This document shows positions 1-8,033 of a DNA stretch of 64,000 bases, one piece after another. A program made the position numbers and the translations under genes. The DNA comes from Rhizobium freirei PRF 81 (GTDB taxonomy: Bacteria; Pseudomonadota; Alphaproteobacteria; Rhizobiales; Rhizobiaceae): assembly GCF_000359745.1 (NCBI RefSeq), contig NZ_AQHN01000095.1, forward strand, positions 62,001 to 126,000, written 5' to 3'. Each line of letters starts with the position of its first letter. The first letter of the stretch is position 1. A model generated the notes under the pieces. The model was not told the origin of the DNA, made no database searches, and saw only the letters and a list, made by a program, of their open reading frames with translations.

Positions 1-1594
1 CATAGCCGCTACGAATCTGCAGGATGGTCTTCTCGTCGTCGAGGCGCTGGACCGCATCGGGATCCATAAGCGGAACCAGTTCAAAACGCCCCTGTGATGC
101 TGTCTTCGAGGTCAGGACTCCCCGATTGCGCCCCCACCCTTCCCGCTCCTCGTATTTCCGGCCGAGATTAACGGATACGAACTTGGCGGTGGTCTCATCG
201 CCGACGGCGACGAACAGCTTGATGTCCATATTGCCGATCAGAGCATCGCGGGTTTTCTGGCCATAACGCTCGTCGATCTGCGGAATGTTCTGGGCAACAA
301 GCGCAATGGTCAGCCCGTAGCCCGCGACCAGCGGCGCCCGCTTGACGATCTCCGGGAGACGCTCGAACTGGTAGAACTCGTCGAGCATCATCAGGATCTT
401 GTGCGGTTCCTCCGGTCCCGGCAGCCGGCGCAGCATGACGTCATGGATTTGCTGAATCAGAAGCCGGATCAACGGTTCCACCGTGCCAAAATCCGATACA
501 GGACTGGCGATGAACAACGAGAAGGGCTTGCGTCTCAACTCGCGGATATCGAAATCACTCGCGGAGCAGACCTCGCCCAAGAGAAGATTGTTGAAGGGAG
601 CGAGAGCCGTGACGACATGACCCTCAAATGAAGGACGCTGCTCTTCGTCTCGGCCCAGATGCTGGCGGAAACCGGCGAGGATAAAATCGTTCAGTCCCTG
701 CTCGCCGGCGATGATCGCTTCAAGCACCTGCGAAAACGGCTTGCCCGTCGAAAATAGTCTCAGCACCGATCGCAGGTTCCGCCGTCCCTCCATGGTTTTG
801 GATTCCAGCACGTAGCCAAGGAGAGCCGCCATCAGGCCCCTCGCCGTCGTTTTCCAGTGGGCCTCCTCCTTTTCGCTGAGCGGCAGAAGCGTGGTGGCGA
901 GATTGATGAGATCTGTTGCCCGCTCCGGCCAGTCCCGCACGAAATCCAACGGGTTCCAGCGGTGCGATTTCTGCGAGCCGGGCGCAAAAACGAAGCATTT
1001 CTGTCCCATGGCGAGGCGGGCGGCACCGGTCAGGGCGAAGTTTTCCAGCTTCACATCGAGGACGATAACTGAGCCCGTGTATTCGAGCAGGTTCGTCATC
1101 ACGAAGCCACGGCCCTTGCCGGAGCGCGAAGGACCGTTGACGAAGAAATGGCTGTCGCCGCTATAGCGGATGTCGACCGCTTTCTTACCATTGCCGAAGG
1201 TGCCGAGCAGGATGGATTTTCCGGGCTCGCCCTGGGTCAGCCCGCTTTTCTCCAGATCCTTCAGCGTAGCGAAGCGCGAGCCGTCGCCCGGCGGGCGGAC
1301 TTCCCAGGGACGGAAGATCAGAGCCAAGATGCCGCCGGTGGCGATGGCCGCCTCGACCAGCGTCGCGATCGCCGCAATGCCGATCAGATTGCGGACCTTC
1401 GGGTTTCCCAGATAGACCCATGCCTGCTTGGCCGGCATAAGTAAGTCGTCGGTCGTAAAACTCTTCCACATCGCCGTGCTCTTCAGCAGGAAGAAGCTGG
1501 CCGCCGCGTAGTTGGTGGACCAGGCGAAGAACAGGACTGCAGCGGCAAGGAATGGACCCGCGACGATCAGGGCGATCTTTTCGTAGCGCTTCAT
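1..1594 (-). CDS. virD4: VirD4/TraG-type coupling protein (3' end beyond window)
   Basis: Coupling ATPase of the conjugation machine: it sits at the inner membrane and brings the relaxase-DNA complex to the type IV channel. The frame is open from an ATG at 1594 to the left edge, at least 531 residues, and the stop is outside the window. Two hydrophobic segments lie in the first 100 residues (about 8-38 and 70-93), then Walker A GPSRSGKG near residue 154 and a Walker B-like LMMLDEF near 410, followed by the late Q-N-hydrophobic region (LVAQNIPQID) typical of VirD4/TraG. The start codon overlaps the virB11 stop (ATGA), so it is translationally coupled as last known gene of the virB operon. The relaxase it would serve is not in this window. 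Confidence 0.93.
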   Translation of the reverse strand, partial: MKRYEKIALIVAGPFLAAAVLFFAWSTNYAAASFFLLKSTAMWKSFTTDDLLMPAKQAWVYLGNPKVRNLIGIAAIATLVEAAIATGGILALIFRPWEVRPPGDGSRFATLKDLEKSGLTQGEPGKSILLGTFGNGKKAVDIRYSGDSHFFVNGPSRSGKGRGFVMTNLLEYTGSVIVLDVKLENFALTGAARLAMGQKCFVFAPGSQKSHRWNPLDFVRDWPERATDLINLATTLLPLSEKEEAHWKTTARGLMAALLGYVLESKTMEGRRNLRSVLRLFSTGKPFSQVLEAIIAGEQGLNDFILAGFRQHLGRDEEQRPSFEGHVVTALAPFNNLLLGEVCSASDFDIRELRRKPFSLFIASPVSDFGTVEPLIRLLIQQIHDVMLRRLPGPEEPHKILMMLDEFYQFERLPEIVKRAPLVAGYGLTIALVAQNIPQIDERYGQKTRDALIGNMDIKLFVAVGDETTAKFVSVNLGRKYEEREGWGRNRGVLTSKTASQGRFELVPLMDPDAVQRLDDEKTILQIRSGY

Positions 1595-2667
1595 GATGCC
1601 AGCCACTTGTTGAAATAGATCTCCGTGACGCCGCGCTTCATGGTGACAGGATCGCGGCTGATCTGGACGACGACCGGCGCGACGAAGCGGACGAATTCGA
1701 GAAGCTCGGACTTGGAAAGACCAAGGCCTGCCTGCATCGTCGCCATTGCCAGACGCTCGTAAGCGCCGATGGGATTGTCGGCATGCAGCGTCGACATGGA
1801 GCCGGAATGACCGGTATTGACCGCCTGCAGGAACGAGAACGCTTCCGCCCCGCGGATCTCCCCCATGAAGATGCGATCCGGGCGCAGGCGCAGGGCAGCC
1901 TCGAGGCAGTCCTGGATAGTGGTCTTCGCCCTGCCCTGCCCGCCCTTGGAGGCGATCAGCGCCAGCGTATTCGGCTGCGGCGGTCTCAGTTCGCGGGTGT
2001 CCTCGATGGAAATCAGCCGTTCCCAGACCGGGACGTCCTTCAGGAGCCCGTTGAAGAAGGTGGTCTTGCCCGAGGAGGTGCCACCGGAGATCAGCATGGT
2101 GACGCGGTTTTCGACGGCGAAGCGGAACCAGTCGCGCCGTGCCGCCGGGGACGGATCGACCAGGCGTTCGACCAGCTCGCGATCGAGGTCCGAAAGATCG
2201 CCTTCGATCCTTGCCGGACCCGACACCCGAACGCTGTCGAAGCCGCCGAGTGCTACATAGTCGTCGAGGCTCATGTCGCGGATGACCTGCTTGCGGATTG
2301 CAAAAGCACCGCCTGCAGCCGCAACCGGGGCCAGCACCGCCTGGAACCGTTCGCCGTGCGGCATGGCGGCGGAAAGCAGCGGCGTTTCCTCGTTGACGCT
2401 CTGTTGGGTGGAGCCGGCGATCATCTGGGCCAAGCCGCGGATTGCACGTTCATCGAGGGCCGCGACCGCGTGCTGGACCATCCTTGCCTGGTCGGTGCGC
2501 TCGACCCAGACTTCGCCGGGACGATTGCACATGATCTCGATGACGGCCGGATCCTCCAGCAGGAAGCGAATGGGTTGCGCGACCTGCCGGAAGAAGATCG
2601 GGAGGGATTGCCAGAGCGAGGCGCCGTCAGCGCCGCTTGCCGGAGAGTTGGGCGCGGCGAAGCTCAT
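1591..2667 (-). CDS. virB11: VirB11 secretion ATPase
   Basis: Hexameric cytoplasmic traffic ATPase that powers pilus assembly and substrate transfer. The protein has 358 residues, a usual VirB11 length. Walker A is GGTSSGKTT near residue 195; downstream are the acidic IEDTREL segment, the MGEIRG motif and the Asp/His-box HSGSMSTLHAD characteristic of GspE/VirB11 ATPases. No membrane segment is present. It overlaps the virB10 end by 41 bases, and its own stop overlaps the virD4 start. The ATG at 2667 is the first that gives a full N-terminal domain. Confidence 0.96.
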   Translation of the reverse strand: MSFAAPNSPASGADGASLWQSLPIFFRQVAQPIRFLLEDPAVIEIMCNRPGEVWVERTDQARMVQHAVAALDERAIRGLAQMIAGSTQQSVNEETPLLSAAMPHGERFQAVLAPVAAAGGAFAIRKQVIRDMSLDDYVALGGFDSVRVSGPARIEGDLSDLDRELVERLVDPSPAARRDWFRFAVENRVTMLISGGTSSGKTTFFNGLLKDVPVWERLISIEDTRELRPPQPNTLALIASKGGQGRAKTTIQDCLEAALRLRPDRIFMGEIRGAEAFSFLQAVNTGHSGSMSTLHADNPIGAYERLAMATMQAGLGLSKSELLEFVRFVAPVVVQISRDPVTMKRGVTEIYFNKWLAS

Positions 2668-3871
2668 TGACGGCCTCCTTCACGGGATCGGGATAGAGGG
2701 CGGAAAAATCGAGATCGCGGCGCACGAAGACGACGATCTGGGTTCCCTGATCGACATAGATGGTTGGCGGAATGTTGATCGAGTCCTTCAGCGCGATGTT
2801 CGCCATCTCGGCCATTGTCTGGGAGACGGTCTGCTGCGCCTGGCTCTGCGCGTTGGACGCCGTGGATGACGACGAGGTCGTCGAGCTGCTGCCATCGGTG
2901 TTGAGGCCGGCGATGAAGGAGGAGACGCCGCCGACAAGGCTCAGCACGGAGGCAGCGCCGAAACGCTCGAGGTAATGCTTGTCGACGACACCCGGCAGGC
3001 CCGACCGGCCGAGATCGTCCGCGCCATAGGAGCCGAGCGCAACCGAGGTGCCGTCAGATCTGAGCGCCCGCGTCCAGACGATCAGAACCCGGGTCTGGCC
3101 ACGCGCGATCCCGCTCTTGTATTCGCCGGTCAGCATCGTGCCCTTCGGCAGTAGAATGCGGCGGCCGTCGAAGGAGTAGACATCGGTCGAGATGACCGCC
3201 CGGACCATGCCGGGAAGATCGGACTGGATCGCGGTCTCAAGGACACCGCGGATGAGCGTACCTTGCGGAATCAACGCATCGATCCGGTCGTTGCGGGTCG
3301 CCTTGACGGTCTCGACGTCCTGGGCGCCGACGGCGGCCACGAATTTACGGTTCGGATCGTCATCCGCCGCCCCGACATTTGCCGTCGTGTTCGATGAAGC
3401 TCCGCCCATAAGCGAATCCGACGCGTTCCTCTGCTGCGTCTGGTCGACGACCAGCATGTTCGAGCGCAACCTGGCCTGCCTCAGCGCTTCAGCCTTTCGC
3501 GCGCGCTCCTCCTCTTCGGCTGCCCGGCGGGCTGCACCATCGTCAACCGGCGGCGCGGCGATGACCACCGGCTGGACCTTCTGCTCCGCCTCGACAACCG
3601 GCGGCGTGATCACCAGCTTGTTGTCTTCTGGTTCCGGAACGGCCTTGGGATCAAGGTTCAGATGACCGGAACGGCTTGCGGTCTTGAACTCTTCCTTCGC
3701 GTTGGTGGAAGCCGGTGCCTTCTGGCCGCCAAAGGAGACATAGGCGGCGTAGCCGAGAATGGCGAGTGCTGCGGAGCCAAGGAGAAGGGGTACGAGTTTC
3801 CCGCCCCTGCCACGGGCAGGCCGCGCCACGGTCTCGGTAATTCTTGCCTCTTCCTCGAAATCAATGGCCAT
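2627..3871 (-). CDS. virB10: VirB10 channel scaffold (TrbI family)
   Basis: Inner-to-outer-membrane scaffold of the core complex. The chosen ATG at 3871 has a good GGAGG ribosome site a few bases upstream and gives 414 residues; a longer frame from 3907 reads into virB9 and is less likely. One transmembrane helix lies near residues 25-47, then a proline-rich and charged periplasmic linker, and a C-terminal TrbI/VirB10 beta-barrel domain from about residue 200 (TLIRGVLETAIQSDLPGMV and later ARGQTRVLIVWTRALRSDGT, both diagnostic). It overlaps virB9 by 11 bases, consistent with coupled translation of core-complex subunits. Confidence 0.95.
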   Translation of the reverse strand: MAIDFEEEARITETVARPARGRGGKLVPLLLGSAALAILGYAAYVSFGGQKAPASTNAKEEFKTASRSGHLNLDPKAVPEPEDNKLVITPPVVEAEQKVQPVVIAAPPVDDGAARRAAEEEERARKAEALRQARLRSNMLVVDQTQQRNASDSLMGGASSNTTANVGAADDDPNRKFVAAVGAQDVETVKATRNDRIDALIPQGTLIRGVLETAIQSDLPGMVRAVISTDVYSFDGRRILLPKGTMLTGEYKSGIARGQTRVLIVWTRALRSDGTSVALGSYGADDLGRSGLPGVVDKHYLERFGAASVLSLVGGVSSFIAGLNTDGSSSTTSSSSTASNAQSQAQQTVSQTMAEMANIALKDSINIPPTIYVDQGTQIVVFVRRDLDFSALYPDPVKEAVNELRRAQLSGKRR

Positions 3872-4673
3872 TGCCGCCTCCGTGATTGTTGTCGGCGACG
3901 GTGACAACGGGTTGTCGATGCGTGGATTTTCTGAGATTGAAAACGCAGGTGGCGACGTCGCCGTTGCGCAAGGTCCACTGGTCGGCGACCTTGTCGATGA
4001 CGATATAGTCTCCCTCTCGCCGGAAGTTCACGAGGCTTTCGCGGCCATCGGACTTCACTGCAAAGAAGGCGGGCAGCTCGCCGGAGAACTGGAGGAAGGT
4101 TTTCTTGCCGTCGTCGAACATGGCGGTCGGGCGATTGTCGACGGCGCCCTTGTAACCATAGTCGTAATTGAGCCCGGTGGGGTTGGCGAGTGCGGCCTTG
4201 ATGTTCGGCATGGCGGCGTTCTCGCTTGCCGCCGCCAGGAGTTTTGCGCTGGCCACGTCGTCCGGATAGGCGAAGCGCAGTTTGATGACGGCATTGCGGG
4301 TATTGCCCGGCGTCGCACCCGTCAGCATGAAATTATAGACCCGCTTCGAGGTCACGACATTCATATTGGTGACGGCGTTCGGCTCGAGCGGCTTGATGAA
4401 CAGGTACTGCCGCGACTGGTCGGGCACGGCCTGCCAGGCGACGCTGTCGCCCATGGCGACCGTTGCGATCTTCTCGTCATCGTTAAAGACGATCATGGTG
4501 GAGACGCCCATCATGCCGGCGAGATAGATGATGTTGTCCCTCTGGAAGGGAACCGTACGGATCCGTGCATCCGCCCTCACCGCTTGGGGCACGCTTTCCG
4601 CCAGGGCCAGCGGTGAACTGAGGGTAAGCATGAGCGTGCCAATGACAAATAACTTCCCGTTCTTAGCAATCAT
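3861..4673 (-). CDS. virB9: VirB9 outer-membrane core component
   Basis: Periplasmic/outer-membrane partner of VirB10 and the VirB7-type lipoprotein. A Sec signal peptide occupies about residues 1-25 (ending PLALA-E). The mature part has the VirB9 pattern: an N-terminal beta domain with SVAWQAVPDQSRQYLFIKPLEP and a C-terminal domain with LNYDYGYKGA and RPTAMFDDGKKTFLQF (the conserved FDDGxxTxxxF box). It has 270 residues, normal for the family. The start overlaps the virB8 stop (ATGA). The last codons are rich in Gly, Asn and His because they contain the virB10 ribosome site and start. Confidence 0.95.
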   Translation of the reverse strand: MIAKNGKLFVIGTLMLTLSSPLALAESVPQAVRADARIRTVPFQRDNIIYLAGMMGVSTMIVFNDDEKIATVAMGDSVAWQAVPDQSRQYLFIKPLEPNAVTNMNVVTSKRVYNFMLTGATPGNTRNAVIKLRFAYPDDVASAKLLAAASENAAMPNIKAALANPTGLNYDYGYKGAVDNRPTAMFDDGKKTFLQFSGELPAFFAVKSDGRESLVNFRREGDYIVIDKVADQWTLRNGDVATCVFNLRKSTHRQPVVTVADNNHGGGNGH

Positions 4674-5401
4674 TGGCGATCCTCCGTCGAGGTCACTGTT
4701 TCCTGGTCACGGCGGTATTCGGTGACCTGGAATCCCAGCGGATTATCAAAGCGCCAGTCGTTGCGCATCGGTTCGGAGGTGTATTTGAAACGGACATTGG
4801 CAACCCAATGGTTTGTCTCTGTCGGTCCCGCCTGGCCGTTGCGGGTCGTCGAGAACCGGACCGCTGCCGTCTTTTCGTTGAGGAAGATGATGCTCTTGAT
4901 CGCGACCGAGACCGTGGTGTCGGCGCCATAGATTTTGACGGGATTGTCGGGATTGGAACCGGAATAGGTGTTGGCGAGATCCTGGGACGCCTTGCCGGTC
5001 GAATAGAGGGATGCCAGATCGAAATTATCCCGCAAGCCCTTCGGGTCGTAGGTTTCTCTCGCGCGGATGAAGCGAACGATGTTGGCGCGGGTTACGGCCT
5101 CGTTCTGGGTGAGGTCGCCGGCCTCGGAGAGCGGGCGGCTTGCCTCGACATAGCCGGTAGTCTTGTCGACCTCGAGGACAACAACGTCGAAACTCTTCAA
5201 CGGTAGGGTCGCCCAGAGCAGCCCGATCATGGCAAGCAGTGCGATGCCGAGCGTGATCGCCACCATCCGCCAGACGGCGCGGGAGGCGGCAATCGTACGA
5301 TAGACGGACTTCTCCCAGCGCTCGCCTTCCTGATAGTAGCGGGGGTCTATGCCCGGCGGCGCCGATGACGGCGTCGCCGCGGCATTGTCTTCAACTTGCA
5401 T
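4670..5401 (-). CDS. virB8: VirB8 inner-membrane assembly factor
   Basis: Bitopic inner-membrane protein with a periplasmic NTF2-like domain that nucleates the channel. The 243-residue protein has a cytoplasmic N-terminus, one transmembrane helix near residues 43-68, and a VirB8 domain containing NEAVTRANIVRFIRARETYD and the C-terminal NPLGFQVTEYRRD. These match the family's substrate-contact and dimer regions. It lies 17 bases after virB6, so no room is left for a VirB7 gene in the usual place between B6 and B8. Confidence 0.94.
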   Translation of the reverse strand: MQVEDNAAATPSSAPPGIDPRYYQEGERWEKSVYRTIAASRAVWRMVAITLGIALLAMIGLLWATLPLKSFDVVVLEVDKTTGYVEASRPLSEAGDLTQNEAVTRANIVRFIRARETYDPKGLRDNFDLASLYSTGKASQDLANTYSGSNPDNPVKIYGADTTVSVAIKSIIFLNEKTAAVRFSTTRNGQAGPTETNHWVANVRFKYTSEPMRNDWRFDNPLGFQVTEYRRDQETVTSTEDRQ

Positions 5402-5418
5402 TCAAAATCTCCTGGAAA

Positions 5419-6423
5419 TCACTTGCGGGCATTGACCGCCGCTGACATGACCTGAGCGGCCGATGCACTGCCGTCCGAAACGGTTGCGGGTGGCCCGGAA
5501 AACTGGCTCCACAACGCGCGGCCGCCACGCCATGCGCCTGTCGCGCCGAGAAGGGCGCCGGTGCGCATCATGAGCAAGCCGGAGCTGGTGGAACTGTCGA
5601 TACGCGGGCCGCCGCCCGCAATCGCTGCGGCAAGGCCGACGACTTCCTTCAACATCAGGGTCGTGGCCATGCACATAAAGATGAAGGGGGTGACCGTTCC
5701 GAGCGTCGGCTCCCCAGACTGAAGCGCGGTCACGGTATTGCCGAGCAGGGTCGTCATGAGGCCAAGCACGGTATAGACGAGGATCGGCAGCAGCGAATAG
5801 GTTGCAAGCGACCGGATCCAGCCGTCAACCACGCCCGACGTGATGTTGAAGAGCGCGCAGCACAGCACGATCGGACCGATCCCGAGCAGGATGAACATGG
5901 TCATCTTGCCCATGATCAGGATCACGGCGGCTGTGGCGCAAAGGATCAGCACGAAGATGATGATCGCGCCGGCAATGAAATACAGCCAGAAGGCGGTCAC
6001 ACCACCCTGCGCGGCGACGGCAGACGCGCCGGACATGCCGGCGTGCCAGATGTCGGAAAGGCTCTGGCCCATCGATGAACCACCTGTCCCACAGCCCTCG
6101 CCACCTGCCGCCTCGCAGACGATGGAGGCAACCGCGTTCGGCGCCTGAACGAGCGGTGTCACGATCAGCGGCTGGTAGGTCGCCCAGGAGACGATCAGAC
6201 TGTAGGCGATGAAGGCGCGGCCGAACTTCCAGACGAAAGCGCCGGCCGTCATCGGCGCCCGGCCGAACAGCATCTCGTAGCCCCACCAGATGACATAGAC
6301 GGTGAGCGCGGCAAGGAAGATCGGGCCGAGATAGGTGGCGAGCGCTTCGTACATGCTTTGCACCGCCGAGGTCCCCATGCTGTCGACCTTGCCGAACAGG
6401 GTATCGAATATGTCATTGGCCAT
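5419..6423 (-). CDS. virB6: VirB6/TrbL-type polytopic channel protein
   Basis: Inner-membrane channel component. The 334-residue protein shows at least five hydrophobic segments (for example about residues 30-50, 65-90, 150-175, 180-205 and 215-240) and a central Gly/Ser-rich loop with four Cys-containing positions near 100-115 (CEAAGGEGCG). The alternation of helices and the conserved Trp/Tyr region YVIWWGYEMLFG near the N-terminus are typical of VirB6. Its C-terminus (about 270-334) is soluble. It sits between the small lipoprotein and virB8, as expected for the family. Confidence 0.9.
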   Translation of the reverse strand: MANDIFDTLFGKVDSMGTSAVQSMYEALATYLGPIFLAALTVYVIWWGYEMLFGRAPMTAGAFVWKFGRAFIAYSLIVSWATYQPLIVTPLVQAPNAVASIVCEAAGGEGCGTGGSSMGQSLSDIWHAGMSGASAVAAQGGVTAFWLYFIAGAIIIFVLILCATAAVILIMGKMTMFILLGIGPIVLCCALFNITSGVVDGWIRSLATYSLLPILVYTVLGLMTTLLGNTVTALQSGEPTLGTVTPFIFMCMATTLMLKEVVGLAAAIAGGGPRIDSSTSSGLLMMRTGALLGATGAWRGGRALWSQFSGPPATVSDGSASAAQVMSAAVNARK

Positions 6424-6436
6424 GGGCGGGGAGCTT

Positions 6437-6625
6437 TCAGAACATGGTAACGCCGTTCTGGCGGATCAGCGGGCCACAATGGGTCTCGGCTGCATAGGCG
6501 GCGGAAGAGAAAAAGCTCGCGGTATTTTGCGCTGAACAGGGAGCTTTCAGCTCCTTGTGGCCGGCACAGCCTGAGGCGGCGGCGAGAAGTGCGCCGAGCA
6601 CAAGGACAAGAGTGGGTCGACGCAT
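6437..6625 (-). CDS. Small outer-membrane lipoprotein (VirB7- or Eex-like position)
   Basis: The 62-residue protein has a lipoprotein signal: a hydrophobic stretch LVLVLGALLAAASGC with a lipobox ASGC placing the lipidated Cys at about residue 20, then a short 42-residue mature part with two more Cys. VirB7 proteins are small lipoproteins that crosslink to VirB9. In pKM101-like operons, however, a lipoprotein between the B5 and B6 genes is the entry-exclusion protein Eex. This gene is in the Eex position, but no other VirB7 candidate exists in the operon. Either role is possible; sequence alone does not decide. Confidence 0.75.
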   Translation of the reverse strand: MRRPTLVLVLGALLAAASGCAGHKELKAPCSAQNTASFFSSAAYAAETHCGPLIRQNGVTMF

Positions 6626-6633
6626 GGGGATTC

Positions 6634-7377
6634 CTATTTGCCCGTGAGGGTCACTTTGCTGCTGTCGTAGGTCATGAACTCGGCGATGGCGGCTTCAGCG
6701 GCGATCTGCTGCATCTGTTGGGCATTGAGCGCCGCATTGCCGGCATTGACCGCTCCGACCAGTTCGTTGACGGTTTGCGCTGTCTGGGTCTGGACCTGCG
6801 AATTTTGGTCGATCGAGCCCTTGATGTCAGAGGCCGTGCCGATCTGGCTTTCGACCCCCTGAAACGTCTGGACACGTTGCTCGGTGCTGGCCTGCGTGCC
6901 GGAGATCGCCGCCGTCAGCGCGGTCGCGGTGTTGACTAGCGCCTGGTAGGATTTGTCGCCGCGGGTATAGCTCGCGCTGTTCGTCTGTCCGGAGAGCGTC
7001 TTCACGAGGTTGAGGCCGTTGAGGATCTTCGAGGCGGCCGTGCCGTAGGAGCCGAGTTTGCCCCAGGCCATTTGGCCGGAGAGAAGTGACGAGAAGTCCG
7101 GCGCATTGCCCATCGTGAAGCCCGAACCGAGCGCTGTGCCTGCGATCTCGGCGGTCGAGCGATTGCCGGTGACGGCAGCCAGCGTCTTGTTGACGGTCTG
7201 CAGAATATCGCTGTTGCTGCTCATGATTTCGGCCGTGTTCGAGGCAGTCTCCTTCGCCTGGGACAGTGTCGCCTCGTCGATGACTGGCACCTCCGCAAAG
7301 GCTGGCGGGGCTGCGGTAAGGATCGAAAGTAAGAGAAATGTCGCGGGGGCGCTGCAGCGAATGGGCAAGGACGGCAT
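6634..7377 (-). CDS. VirB5-like pilus-tip protein, copy 2
   Basis: Exported minor pilin/adhesin of the T-pilus type. The 247-residue protein has a Sec signal peptide (about 1-28, ending AFA-E), then a long, mostly helical Ala/Gln/Thr-rich body as in VirB5/TraC. It shares with the preceding gene the mature N-terminus (AEVPV-D) and the C-terminus MTYDSSKVTLT, so the two are diverged paralogs. The ATG at 7377 overlaps the upstream TAA (TAATG). The middle differs greatly from copy 1 in length and sequence, so the pair probably have different partners or surfaces. Confidence 0.8.
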   Translation of the reverse strand: MPSLPIRCSAPATFLLLSILTAAPPAFAEVPVIDEATLSQAKETASNTAEIMSSNSDILQTVNKTLAAVTGNRSTAEIAGTALGSGFTMGNAPDFSSLLSGQMAWGKLGSYGTAASKILNGLNLVKTLSGQTNSASYTRGDKSYQALVNTATALTAAISGTQASTEQRVQTFQGVESQIGTASDIKGSIDQNSQVQTQTAQTVNELVGAVNAGNAALNAQQMQQIAAEAAIAEFMTYDSSKVTLTGK

Positions 7378-8033
7378 TATCGGTTCCCTTCCTGATGTTC
7401 CGGATTGGTCAACGTCACCTTCGACGGGTCGTAGGTCATGACCTTGGCGGTGGCGCTGGCGGCTGCCGTGAGATCGAGCAGCCGCTGGTTGCGAAGCTGA
7501 TTGGCGGTCGAGACCGCTTGGATCGCCTGGTTCCAGACCTGCGCATTGGTGAGCCGGGTGATGGCATTCTGCTCGAAGGCGCCCTTGATCGTCATAGCTT
7601 GGCCGATTGTGGCGGACTGGGTCGTAAGCGATGTCGAATTGGCGGAGATCGCCGCGGCAACCGCTGCAAGCGAGGCAACCGCCTGCCCGACATTCTTCGT
7701 CTTGATCGCCTGGACCGTATTGGCGACGCCGAGCAATAGCGCGAAGTCGTTGCCGCCGATCGTGGTGCCGCTGAGCGGCTTGCCGATCACCGTCTGGCCG
7801 TTCACCGATCGAATGCCGCCGGTGTCACTCTGGATGGTGACACTGCCATGAATATTCTGCGTCGGCGCGACCGATCTCTGCTTGAAGGTCCGGGCGCGCT
7901 GCATGCAGACGGCGGTGTTGGTCTCGGCCTTTTGCCGCTGCGCATCATTGACCGGCACTTCGGCGAAGGATGGAGCTGGGGCGAGCAGAAGGCTCGCGCC
8001 GACGAGGACGATGAGCGGATGACGAATGGTCAT
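7377..8033 (-). CDS. VirB5-like pilus-tip protein, copy 1
   Basis: Exported 218-residue protein in the canonical virB5 position directly after virB4. The start at 8033 was chosen because ATGA overlaps the virB4 stop and a GGAGGA lies just upstream; a longer frame from 8108 reads into virB4. The signal peptide is about residues 1-24 (PSFA-E). The mature part has one Cys (AVCMQRARTF), a central Gly-rich segment and a helical C-terminal half ending MTYDPSKVTLTN. Ends are shared with the next gene. Family assignment rests on position, export signal and helical composition. Confidence 0.8.
   Translation of the reverse strand: MTIRHPLIVLVGASLLLAPAPSFAEVPVNDAQRQKAETNTAVCMQRARTFKQRSVAPTQNIHGSVTIQSDTGGIRSVNGQTVIGKPLSGTTIGGNDFALLLGVANTVQAIKTKNVGQAVASLAAVAAAISANSTSLTTQSATIGQAMTIKGAFEQNAITRLTNAQVWNQAIQAVSTANQLRNQRLLDLTAAASATAKVMTYDPSKVTLTNPEHQEGNR

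Noticed and set aside
1783..2670. Plus-strand frame of 295 codons
   Set aside because: Shadow of virB11, whose Walker and His-box motifs are unmistakable on the other strand.
3759..4616. Plus-strand frame of 285 codons
   Set aside because: Antisense to virB10 and virB9.
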